From: UMGS1696 sp964621165
GTDB taxonomy: Bacteria > Bacillota > Clostridia > Oscillospirales > CAG-272
Length of the DNA: 64,000 nucleotides
Direction: 5' to 3'
Assembly (NCBI GenBank): GCA_964621165.1
Contig: CAZULC010000009.1
Coordinates: 1 to 64,000, forward strand
The position numbers and the translations under genes were made by a program. Shown here one piece after another: positions 8,942 to 16,244 of this stretch. Below the pieces are notes generated by a model. That model saw nothing but the letters and a program-made list of their open reading frames with translations, did not search any database and was not told the DNA's origin. Positions within the stretch are counted from its first letter, which is position 1, and the number at the start of each line of letters is the position of its first letter.

Positions 8942-10393
8942 ATGGCAATCTACAATCCCAAATCACTCAAGGCAGAAGAATTTATAAATCACGAGGAAAT
9001 CCTCGAAACCCTCGAGTACGCCGAGAAAAACAAGCACAATGTTGAACTGATAGACTCCCTGCTCGAGAAAGCAAAGCCCCAGAGAACCGCCGACGGTCAC
9101 GTACACTGCGAGGGTCTGACCCACCGTGAAGCCTCCGTACTTCTCGCCTGCGACATTCCCGAGAAGGTTGAAGCAATGTTCCGTCTCGCTGAAGAAATCA
9201 AGCTGGCGTTCTACGGAAACCGTATCGTAATGTTCGCACCTCTGTACCTCTCCAACTACTGTGTAAACGGCTGCGTGTACTGTCCCTACCACATGAAGAA
9301 CAAGCACATCGCCCGCAAGAAGCTGACTCAGGAGGAAATCAAGAACGAGGTCATCGCGCTCCAGGACATGGGTCACAAGCGTCTGGCAATCGAAGCCGGT
9401 GAGGACCCGGTTAACAACCCGCTTGAATACATTCTCGACTCCATTAAGACTATATACTCCATCCAGCACAAGAACGGAGCAATCCGCAGAGTCAACGTGA
9501 ACATCGCCGCCACTACTGTAGAAGCATACCGCAAGCTCAAAGAAGCCGGAATCGGAACCTACATTCTCTTCCAAGAGACATACCACAAAGAAAGCTACCT
9601 CAAGCTCCATCCCACCGGACCCAAACACGACTACGACTACCACACGGAAGCCATGGACAGAGCAATGGAGGGCGGAATCGACGACGTAGGTCTTGGCGTA
9701 CTCTTCGGACTGGAGCTGTACAAGTACGAGTTCGCCGGACTTTTGATGCACGCGGAGCATCTTGAGGCGGTTCACAGCGTAGGTCCCCACACAATCAGCG
9801 TTCCCAGAGTAAAGAGAGCCGACGACATTGACCCGGACGTATTCGACAACGGTATTTCCGACGAGATGTTCCTGAAAATCATCGCCTGCATCCGCATTGC
9901 AGTACCCTACACCGGCATGATTATCTCCACCCGCGAGAGCCAGTCCGTCCGTGAACGTGCGCTTCAGGTAGGTATTTCCCAAATAAGCGGCGCGTCACGT
10001 ACATCCGTCGGCGGCTACACTGAGGAAGAACGCCCCCACGACTCCGAGCAGTTTGACGTATCCGACCAGAGAACCCTTGACGAGGTTGTCCGCTGGTTAA
10101 TGGAGCAGGACTTCATCCCCTCATTCTGCACCGCGTGCTACCGTGAAGGGCGTACCGGCGACCGCTTCATGAGCCTGTGCAAGACGGGACAGATTCAGAA
10201 CTGCTGCCATCCCAACGCCCTCATGACCCTGACCGAGTACCTTGTCGACTATGCCTCCGATGCAACTCGTGAAGTTGGATACAAGCTCATCGAAAAGGAG
10301 CTTAACAACATCCCGAAGGAAAAGGTCCGCGAGATTGCCGCCGAGCATATAAAGGACATCAAGAATTCCAACCGACGGGACTTCCGGTTCTGA
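8942..10393 (+). CDS. hydG: [FeFe] hydrogenase H-cluster radical SAM maturase HydG
   Basis: A 483-residue radical SAM tyrosine lyase that makes the CO and CN ligands of the H-cluster. CVNGCVYCPY gives the SAM-cluster cysteines (107, 111, 114). The C-terminal CX2CX22C pattern starting at CTACYREG, which binds the auxiliary cluster where the Fe(CO)(CN) synthon forms, is intact and separates HydG from the related thiamine enzyme ThiH. GAAAGGA precedes the ATG. It lies 33 bp after hydE and 62 bp before hydF, so the three are probably co-transcribed. Confidence 0.95.
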   Translation: MAIYNPKSLKAEEFINHEEILETLEYAEKNKHNVELIDSLLEKAKPQRTADGHVHCEGLTHREASVLLACDIPEKVEAMFRLAEEIKLAFYGNRIVMFAPLYLSNYCVNGCVYCPYHMKNKHIARKKLTQEEIKNEVIALQDMGHKRLAIEAGEDPVNNPLEYILDSIKTIYSIQHKNGAIRRVNVNIAATTVEAYRKLKEAGIGTYILFQETYHKESYLKLHPTGPKHDYDYHTEAMDRAMEGGIDDVGLGVLFGLELYKYEFAGLLMHAEHLEAVHSVGPHTISVPRVKRADDIDPDVFDNGISDEMFLKIIACIRIAVPYTGMIISTRESQSVRERALQVGISQISGASRTSVGGYTEEERPHDSEQFDVSDQRTLDEVVRWLMEQDFIPSFCTACYREGRTGDRFMSLCKTGQIQNCCHPNALMTLTEYLVDYASDATREVGYKLIEKELNNIPKEKVREIAAEHIKDIKNSNRRDFRF

Positions 10394-10455
10394 TTCACGC
10401 ATAATCAAGAGAAAACAAATCGCACATGATTACTGTACAAAAAGGAGACTAAGCA

Positions 10456-11649
10456 ATGAGTTTAAACAGCACTCCATCCGCCAATCGGCTTCACATCGGA
10501 TTTTTCGGATGCCGGAACGCGGGTAAATCCAGTCTTGTAAACGCCGTCACCAATCAGGCACTGTCGGTCGTCTCCGATACCGCCGGAACCACCACCGACC
10601 CGGTTCTCAAAACAATGGAGCTTCTCCCTCTCGGACCCGTCGTGATTATAGACACACCCGGATACGACGACTCAGGGGAGCTTGGGGAGCTGCGTGTGGC
10701 AAAGACGAGACAGATTCTCAACAAAACAGACATTGCGGTTCTTGTGATTGACGCGGTTCGTGGAATCCAGCCTCAGGACCGTGAGCTGATTTCAATCTTC
10801 AAGGACAAAAAAATTCCCTACGTGGTGGCATACAACAAGTCGGACCTGACCAAAGCCAAAGCGGGCGGCAAGGTTGATTTCAGCGAAAACGGAATCTATG
10901 TCAGCGCACAGAGCGGGTTCAACGTTGGTGTACTCAAGGAAAAAATCGCCGCCACAGTCCCGAAGGAAGAGCCGAAGCCCCTTGTGTCCGACCTGCTCAC
11001 TCCCGGCTCAGTCGCGGTTCTTGTTACCCCGATAGACGAAGCCGCTCCCAAAGGCAGGTTGATTCTCCCCCAGCAGCAGGTTCTCCGTGACATTCTCGAC
11101 AGCGGCTCAATAGGCGTCGTCACACGGGAGTTTGAGCTTGAAAAGACCTTAGCTTCCCTGAAAAATCAGCCGGCAATCGTCATCACCGACAGTCAGGCGT
11201 TCAAGTACGTGTCCGAACGAGTCCCTGAGTCCGTTCCCCTCACGTCCTTCTCCATCCTCATGGCGAGGTACAAGGGATTTTTGTCAGCGGCTTTGGATTC
11301 CGTTAACGCTATCGAAAACCTCAAGGATGGCGACACGGTCCTCATAGCCGAAGGATGCACCCACCACAGACAGTGCAACGACATCGGCACGGTGAAAATT
11401 CCCCGCTGGCTTAAGGAGTACACGGGCAAAAATGTGAAAATCGAGACCTGCTCCGGCACTGAATACCCGCTGGATCTCTCAAAGTACGCGGTCGTGATCC
11501 ACTGCGGCGGATGCATGCTCAACGAGCGCGAGATGGTCTACCGGATGAAATGCACCCTCGACGCGGGAGTCCCGTTTATCAACTACGGCATCTTCATAGC
11601 CTACATCACTGGAATACTTGAGCGAAGTGTCACGGTGTTCAAGAAATGA
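10456..11649 (+). CDS. hydF: [FeFe] hydrogenase maturation GTPase HydF
   Basis: A 397-residue GTPase and scaffold that carries the assembled 2Fe subsite to the apo-hydrogenase. The GTPase domain has GCRNAGKS (residues 18-25), DTAGTTTDPV, DTPGYDD and NKSD. The C-terminal cluster-binding domain has EGCTHHRQC and, about 50 residues on, HCGGCMLN, i.e. the expected CxH...HCxxC ligands. AAAAGGAG precedes the ATG. It ends the maturation cluster and is followed by a strong terminator. Confidence 0.95.
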   Translation: MSLNSTPSANRLHIGFFGCRNAGKSSLVNAVTNQALSVVSDTAGTTTDPVLKTMELLPLGPVVIIDTPGYDDSGELGELRVAKTRQILNKTDIAVLVIDAVRGIQPQDRELISIFKDKKIPYVVAYNKSDLTKAKAGGKVDFSENGIYVSAQSGFNVGVLKEKIAATVPKEEPKPLVSDLLTPGSVAVLVTPIDEAAPKGRLILPQQQVLRDILDSGSIGVVTREFELEKTLASLKNQPAIVITDSQAFKYVSERVPESVPLTSFSILMARYKGFLSAALDSVNAIENLKDGDTVLIAEGCTHHRQCNDIGTVKIPRWLKEYTGKNVKIETCSGTEYPLDLSKYAVVIHCGGCMLNEREMVYRMKCTLDAGVPFINYGIFIAYITGILERSVTVFKK

Positions 11650-11696
11650 GCTAATACTCGGTTTAAAAGAAGCTATTCCTCAGCTTTAAATAAAGA

Positions 11697-11740
11697 AACT
11701 CCCTGACACGGTTCACACCATAATCAGGGAGTTATTTTTT
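11697..11740 (+). terminator. Terminator after hydF
   Basis: AACTCCCTG (11697-11705) pairs with CAGGGAGTT (11725-11733), followed by ATTTTTT. It ends the hyd operon; the opposite strand has a weaker T-rich tail and may also serve the minus-strand gene at 11750. Confidence 0.85.
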
Positions 11741-11749
11741 GTGTTCGAT

Positions 11750-12133
11750 TTACAGTACCATGCTGGACGTGATGTAATTTCTGCCCGGCTCGACTGTGAA
11801 TCCCATCGAATCGTACAGCCGGATTGCGGGGGTGTTGTCCACGTCCACGAGGAGCATCATGCCGTTCGGCTTGTTTTCCGCGAGAGCTTTTGCCAGCATT
11901 TCGAGGTATCCCTCGTTCTGTATCGCAAGGAAGGAAAACAAGCTCGTCATGCGGTCGTTATCGCACACTCCTATGACCAAGTGCCGCTCGGGGGTGTTTA
12001 TGGGGGTGATGAGCATGCTGTCGAGGTTTTCTTCACTGTACAGCATTGGGTCGGAGTATTGTTTATCGCCGAAGAAGCTGTGAACGAAGCTGTCGCACTC
12101 GGCGTAGGTGGTAATTTTCTTGATTTGTCTCAT
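11750..12133 (-). pseudogene. GNAT acetyltransferase with probable internal deletion
   Basis: A 127-residue frame with the ATG at 12133, nine bases after AAGGA. The C-terminus (MMLLVDVDNTPAIRLYDSMGFTVE) is a typical GNAT end. The N-terminal part (ERHLVIGVCDNDRMTSLFSFLAIQNEGY) looks like the N-terminal part of a larger two-part GNAT. The two are joined at EMLAKALAENKP, so the segment that should carry the acetyl-CoA loop (R/QxxGxG/A) is missing. From memory, relatives have roughly 150 more residues here. The frame stays open, but an acetyl-CoA-binding enzyme is unlikely. I infer an in-frame deletion; a genuine small protein remains possible. Confidence 0.5.
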
Positions 12134-12204
12134 TGGTGTAATCCTTAGTGGAAATTTACGTGATTTACTCAAGCATAATATAATAATGTGAACAATTCAA
12201 CCCA

Positions 12205-12240
12205 AACAAAAAACGCCCTAGCATTTTCGCCCAAGCGTTT
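12205..12240 (-). terminator. Terminator of the M24 aminopeptidase gene
   Basis: On the minus strand AAACGC (12240-12235) pairs with GCGTTT (12216-12211), followed by a TTTTTTG tail. It lies 14 bp beyond the stop of the aminopeptidase gene. Confidence 0.75.
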
Positions 12241-12253
12241 CTTCAATCCAGCC

Positions 12254-13492
12254 TTACTTTCTCATTTCAGCTTCAATCTCGTCAATGGTTCTCGGTACGT
12301 TCACGCCAAGATTTTCGCATCCGTCGGCTGTCACAAGGCAGTTGTCCTCGAGACGGAATCCGATTCCCCATTCCTCGCAGTAGATGCCGATGTCAACGCA
12401 GAACACCATGCCTTTATCAACCAGCTTCGGACGCTTTACGATATCGTGGGTGTCGAATCCGACGTGGTGTGCTCCCCCGTGCCACATGAGCTTTCCGATG
12501 TTCTCCGGCTTGTCAACCAGACCGAGGTCGTGCAGGAAGGTGTAGCAGTATCTGTGGGACTCCGCGTCAACCTCTTCCATGGGGTAGCCGGGCTTGATGA
12601 TGCTGAACATGTGCTGGCTCGTTGCGTATGCGGCTTCGTACAGCGCTCTCTGTTTGTCTGAGAAACGACCGTTCAGCGGGAATCCGCGTGAGATGTCGCA
12701 GCCTACAAAGTCGTAGCACGCGCCCACGTCGCAGAGAACCATGTCGCCTGTGTGGGCAGTTCCCTGATAAGCGTAGTAGTGGATGCAGAAATTGTTCTCG
12801 CCTGCGGAGATAATCGAGGGGAAAGCAGGCTCGAGGCATCCGTTTTTGTTCAGGGCAGAGTCGTAAAGGTTCTTGATTTCGTACTCCTTCATGCCGTCCT
12901 TTACGCCGTGCATCATAGCTTTGATCCCCTCGCCGGTAATTCTGACAGCCTCACGCATGGCAACGATTTCGCAGTCTTCCTTGATTGTGCGGATTTCGGC
13001 CAGTGCTGGGCGGATGTTCTCCACCTCAAGCTCCGGCTTTTCTTCCTTAAATTTGGCGGCAAAGCGGTGAGCCTCAGTGTAATCGCGGATTGTGCGCGAG
13101 TCGTCGAGGTCGAGATAAACGGTCTTGACTTCACCCGCGATTTTCTCAAAATAAGGTTCAAAGTCAGCGGTGTAAGCAATGTCGACCACTCCCGAGAGAC
13201 AGGTTGCTTCGTCAGCCTTGGTGCGCCGTCCGGTCCAGCGTTCCTTGAGCATGTCAGCGGGAAGCAGGAACAGCTTTTCCTTGACCTCGCCGCCGATTTT
13301 TGAGACAGCGAGAATCAGACCCGCGTCACGGGAGATTCCGGTGAGATATACAAAGTTTCTGTCGGAACAGAAGGGATAGTCCTCGTCCGCTCTCTTGCGG
13401 GGTGCGAATCCTGAGAAAAACAATGCGACCGAGCCGTCGGAAAGATATTTTGCCAGCTTAGCCCGGTTGTTTTTATAAAATGACGTCTGCAT
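12254..13492 (-). CDS. Xaa-Pro aminopeptidase (M24 family, PepP-like)
   Basis: A 412-residue cytosolic metallopeptidase that removes an N-terminal residue ahead of proline. It has an N-terminal aminopeptidase-P domain (about 1-130) and a C-terminal pita-bread M24 domain. Metal ligands are visible as LCDVGACYDFVGCDISRGFP (two Asp), GGAHHVGFDTHD (His), VDIGIYCEEW (first Glu) and FRLEDNCLV (second Glu). An unlinked single gene with its own terminator; a T-rich spacer of about 150 bp follows upstream. Confidence 0.9.
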   Translation of the reverse strand: MQTSFYKNNRAKLAKYLSDGSVALFFSGFAPRKRADEDYPFCSDRNFVYLTGISRDAGLILAVSKIGGEVKEKLFLLPADMLKERWTGRRTKADEATCLSGVVDIAYTADFEPYFEKIAGEVKTVYLDLDDSRTIRDYTEAHRFAAKFKEEKPELEVENIRPALAEIRTIKEDCEIVAMREAVRITGEGIKAMMHGVKDGMKEYEIKNLYDSALNKNGCLEPAFPSIISAGENNFCIHYYAYQGTAHTGDMVLCDVGACYDFVGCDISRGFPLNGRFSDKQRALYEAAYATSQHMFSIIKPGYPMEEVDAESHRYCYTFLHDLGLVDKPENIGKLMWHGGAHHVGFDTHDIVKRPKLVDKGMVFCVDIGIYCEEWGIGFRLEDNCLVTADGCENLGVNVPRTIDEIEAEMRK

Positions 13493-13663
13493 ATTAGTAC
13501 CTCTTTTGTAGAATTAATTTGTTTTTCATGTAATTATAACACATTTTTTCCCTTTTGTGAAGAGGTTATCATCAGATTTTCTGAAATTCGGGTAAATTTT
13601 GTTAAGTTAAATTTTTCGGGGTCCTTTAACCAAAATGAAAAGTGAAATATAACAAAATTACAC

Positions 13664-13692
13664 TTGACTTCACGGCGCGGTGTTGGTATAAT
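13664..13692 (+). promoter_or_regulatory. Promoter of the corrinoid protein gene and its leader
   Basis: TTGACT (13664-13669) and TATAAT (13687-13692) with a 17-bp spacer. The transcript would start near 13700, leaving a leader of about 195 nt before the corrinoid protein ATG. Confidence 0.75.
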
Positions 13693-13696
13693 TAAT

Positions 13697-13850
13697 GGAA
13701 GTATATCGAAAACGGCTGATAGTTATATGCAGCACTCATCGGAAGGAGGACGCCATGATCGGCACATCAGTCTTTATCTCAGAATCATGGCGGAGCTGGA
13801 CTGCGGGAAAAAGTCTATCCGCTTCCTCGAGCCAGTCACTATTTAAATAA
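13697..13850 (+). other. Structured leader with a serine-rich 31-codon ORF
   Basis: The ORF at 13755-13850 has a perfect AAGGAGG five bases before its ATG and encodes a 31-residue peptide starting MIGTSVFISESW with ten Ser residues. Its start codon lies within a 9-bp stem: CGCCATGAT (13751-13759) pairs with ATCATGGCG about 25 nt later. A second hairpin follows, with CTGG and GCGG arms pairing with CCGC and CCAG (about 13794-13835). GGAAG (13697-13701) can pair with CTTCC (about 13821). It resembles an attenuator or riboswitch leader, but I recognise no known aptamer motif. Expression of the peptide is not shown. Confidence 0.4.
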
Positions 13851-13895
13851 GACTTAAATTATAACTCTATATAAACACAATAATCGGAGGTTATT

Positions 13896-14546
13896 ATGGC
13901 AGATTTCAGCGAATTAAATCATGCGGTTGAAATAGGAAAAGTCAAAATAGTCAAGGAGCTGGTGAACAAAGCCCTCGAGGAAGGAGTCGCACCAAAGGAA
14001 ATTCTGGAAGCTGGACTTCTCCCGGGCATGAGCGCAATTGGTGAAAAATTCAAGAATAACGAGGTTTACGTCCCGGAGGTGCTGATTGCCGCACGTGCAA
14101 TGAACGCCGGAGTAACGATTCTCAAGCCCCTTATGTCCTCAGGCGAGCTGGCAGGAGTGGGAACCGCAGTCATCGGCACGGTCAAAGGAGACTTGCACGA
14201 CATCGGTAAAAACCTCGTGAAAATGATGCTCGAGGGCAAGGGAATCAACGTAATTGACCTCGGAGTCGACGTTTCCGCTGAGAAGTTTATCGAAGAAGCA
14301 AAGGCGTCGGGCGCAGACCTCATCTGCTGCTCGGCTCTGCTCACTACTACAATGGGCGAGATGGAAAACGTTGTCAAGCTTGCCGAAGTTGAAGGAATCC
14401 GTGACAAGGTTTGGATCATGGTAGGCGGCGCGCCCATCACAGAGGAATTCAAGAACAAAATCGGCGCGGACTGCTACACTCCTGACGCGGCATCAGCCTC
14501 CGACGCAGCCCTTGCTCATTTGAAGGAGGTCAAGGGAATCGCGTAA
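13896..14546 (+). CDS. Corrinoid (B12-binding) methyl-carrier protein
   Basis: A 216-residue protein of the MtaC/MtbC/MttC type that carries a methyl group on its cobalamin between two methyltransferases. It has the N-terminal helical cap (residues 1-90) and then the Rossmann-like B12 domain with GDLHDIGKN; His101 of the DxHxxG motif is the lower cobalt ligand. SALLTTTM and GGAP further along bind the nucleotide loop. GGAGG stands five bases before the ATG. No matching substrate methyltransferase (MtaB, MttB, MtgB) or reactivation protein lies nearby, so its substrate cannot be told. The following SAM methyltransferase is of a different type. Confidence 0.9.
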   Translation: MADFSELNHAVEIGKVKIVKELVNKALEEGVAPKEILEAGLLPGMSAIGEKFKNNEVYVPEVLIAARAMNAGVTILKPLMSSGELAGVGTAVIGTVKGDLHDIGKNLVKMMLEGKGINVIDLGVDVSAEKFIEEAKASGADLICCSALLTTTMGEMENVVKLAEVEGIRDKVWIMVGGAPITEEFKNKIGADCYTPDAASASDAALAHLKEVKGIA

Positions 14547-14645
14547 TGTCACGTTTTTCTGTGGAATTTCGTGATGAAAATCACATTTTTACAAGTTCCC
14601 GCACAATTGAATCAGACAGCCAAGGACGGCTGCACAGGTAACAAA

Positions 14646-15401
14646 ATGGACACAAATCAAAATTACACAGACCTCAACTCCCAAACCATAAGCCGGTGGG
14701 TCGACGAGGGCTGGGAGTGGGGTACGCCAATCGACCACGAGACCTACGAAAAAGCAAAGCTGGGACAGTGGAGTGTTCTTCTCACACCCACAAAGCCGGT
14801 CCCCCGGGAATGGTTCGGCGAACTCGCGGGAAAATTCCTTCTCGGACTTGCTTCCGGCGGAGGTCAGCAGATGCCGATATTTACAGCCGCTGGAGCAAAA
14901 TGCACTGTACTGGACTACTCGGACAGGCAGCTTGACGGCGAGAGAACGGTAGCCGAGCGGGAAGGTTATTCCATCGACATAGTAAAAGCGGACATGACCA
15001 AGCCTCTGCCCTTCCCCGACGAGAGCTTTGACATAATATTCCACCCGGTGTCAAACTGCTACGTGGAGGACGTGCTTCCCATCTGGCGGGAGTGCTTCCG
15101 GGTTCTGAAAAAAGGCGGTCGGCTGCTCGCGGGGCTTGACAACGGCTTGAGCTACGCCTACGAGGACGACGGTGCGCATTGGAACAGGCTACCGTACAAT
15201 CCGCTGAAGGATCCGGAGCTTTACAAACGCGCAATGGAGCAGGACGACGGAATCCAGTTTTCCCACACCGTAGAGGAGCAGATCGGCGGTCAGCTCAAAG
15301 CCGGATTCAGGCTCACTGACATCTACGGCGACACCGACGGCTTCGGCAGGCTTCACGAGCTGAACATTCCCACATTCTGGGCGACCCTTGCGGTAAAATA
15401 A
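14646..15401 (+). CDS. Class I SAM-dependent methyltransferase
   Basis: A 251-residue Methyltransf_11-type enzyme. Motif I is LGLASGGGQQ with VLDYSD after strand 2 and FDIIFHPVSNCYVED as the post-I/motif II region. I chose the ATG at 14646 because homologous proteins I remember begin just before the WDEGWEWGTPI-like segment; the longer frame from 14571 has no ribosome site. The segment LLTPTKPVPREWF is highly typical of one conserved clostridial group whose substrate is unknown to me. It follows the corrinoid gene by 99 bp and is closed by a terminator, so the two may be one transcript. Confidence 0.85.
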   Translation: MDTNQNYTDLNSQTISRWVDEGWEWGTPIDHETYEKAKLGQWSVLLTPTKPVPREWFGELAGKFLLGLASGGGQQMPIFTAAGAKCTVLDYSDRQLDGERTVAEREGYSIDIVKADMTKPLPFPDESFDIIFHPVSNCYVEDVLPIWRECFRVLKKGGRLLAGLDNGLSYAYEDDGAHWNRLPYNPLKDPELYKRAMEQDDGIQFSHTVEEQIGGQLKAGFRLTDIYGDTDGFGRLHELNIPTFWATLAVK

Positions 15402-15407
15402 AACAGG

Positions 15408-15448
15408 CGGACGGTTGTCTTTCGCACATGGAAGCGCCGTCCGTTTTT
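15408..15448 (+). terminator. Terminator after the methyltransferase gene
   Basis: CGGACGG (15408-15414) pairs with CCGTCCG (15437-15443), followed by a TTTTT run. Confidence 0.85.
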
Positions 15449-15472
15449 CTTTGGTGAAATTTTCTTCACCTA

Positions 15473-15501
15473 TTGACAAAAGCTGTTTTTTGAGGTATAA
15501 T
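15473..15501 (+). promoter_or_regulatory. Promoter of tRNA-Pro
   Basis: Perfect TTGACA (15473-15478) and TATAAT (15496-15501) with a 17-bp spacer, ten bases before the tRNA. Confidence 0.85.
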
Positions 15502-15510
15502 AATATAGCA

Positions 15511-15583
15511 CGGGGTGTAGCGCAGTTGGTAGCGCGCATGGTTTGGGACCATGATGCCGCAGGTTCAAGTCCTGTCACTCCGA
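15511..15583 (+). tRNA. tRNA-Pro (anticodon TGG)
   Basis: Acceptor CGGGGTG pairs with CACTCCG (15576-15582) with one G-T pair; discriminator A. The D arm is GCGC/GCGC with a TTGGTA loop, the anticodon arm CATGG-TTTGGGA-CCATG gives TGG, and the T arm GCAGG/CCTGT holds TTCAAGT. CCA is not encoded. It has its own promoter and terminator. Confidence 0.95.
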
Positions 15584-15587
15584 CTGT

Positions 15588-15622
15588 GGAGTACTGATAT
15601 ATTTCGGTACTCCGTTTTTTTT
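15588..15622 (+). terminator. Terminator of tRNA-Pro
   Basis: GGAGTAC (15588-15594) pairs with GTACTCC (15607-15613), followed by a run of eight T. Confidence 0.9.
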
Positions 15623-15638
15623 GTTTTGCGAGGTATTT

Positions 15639-16139
15639 ATGGAAATCAAAAAAGACCGGCTTTAAATCCGCAGTCTTCGCAAGGACGACTGGGCTGACAT
15701 GGGGCATATTTTCTCCGACTTCAACCGCTCCCCTCTCGGGCAATACGACGGTCCCCTTCCCGAAAAAGAAGACGACGTTATTGCTCTCGTGAAAACATTT
15801 GTCGCGAGCGGACTTTTCTTTCCGGTGTACGTCATAGAAGAAAGGCATATGGCGAGCTTCGTCTGCTTTCACAAAAACGGCGGCAGCTACGATTTGGGCT
15901 ACTGCTTCCACACCTCAGCTCAGGGGTCACGGCTATGCGTATGAAAGCGTCAAAGCAGCACTCGACTACTTCATCCATGAGCTGGGTGCGCGGCATTTCA
16001 CGTCAGGAACGGATATGGCAAACTCCCCCTCATGCAGACTGCTCAAAAATCAGGCTTCACTCTTGTCTCAACCGAACCCGTTTTCCTTGACGGCAAAACT
16101 ACCTTCGAAGGCGGAAATTTCGTGATGGAAATAAAATAA
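15639..16139 (+). pseudogene. GNAT acetyltransferase, RimJ/RimL type, decayed
   Basis: The ATG at 15639 begins MEIKKDRL, then an in-frame TAA, then IRSLRKDDWADMGHIF. The typical start of this GNAT group (xTxRLxIRxxxxxDW) shows that a Leu codon has become TAA. The frame then shifts near 15926, where GHGYAYESVKAALDYFI continues, and shifts again near 16050, where GFTLVSTEPVFLDGKTTF continues to the stop at 16139. The normal product would be about 165 residues. Three lesions make this a clear pseudogene. Confidence 0.8.
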
Positions 16140-16154
16140 ATTTTCAAAAATCCC

Positions 16155-16185
16155 TTGACTCTCCCCTCAGCTGTAATGATATACT
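16155..16185 (+). promoter_or_regulatory. MerR-type promoter with 19-bp spacer
   Basis: TTGACT (16155-16160) and TATACT (16180-16185) are 19 bp apart. Such long spacers are characteristic of promoters twisted by MerR-family regulators, and the TTGACTCTCCCCT start is like that of other MerR autoregulated promoters. It fits the MerR-like gene at 16245. Confidence 0.65.
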
Positions 16186-16244
16186 ATAGCCGCAGGAAAG
16201 GAAAGCGCGCGTCCTTGCCACAAATCCTACGAAAGGAAAAAGTT

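Noticed and set aside
8963..9982. 339-codon open frame on the minus strand
   Set aside because: Antisense shadow of hydG; Val- and Leu-rich composition typical of the complement of a well-used coding frame.
13697..13850. Cobalamin, SAM-I or THF riboswitch before the corrinoid gene
   Set aside because: The end resembles THF riboswitches only in ATCCGCT..CC; the B12 box, the SAM-I core and the other conserved THF positions are not present, so I left it as an unclassified leader.
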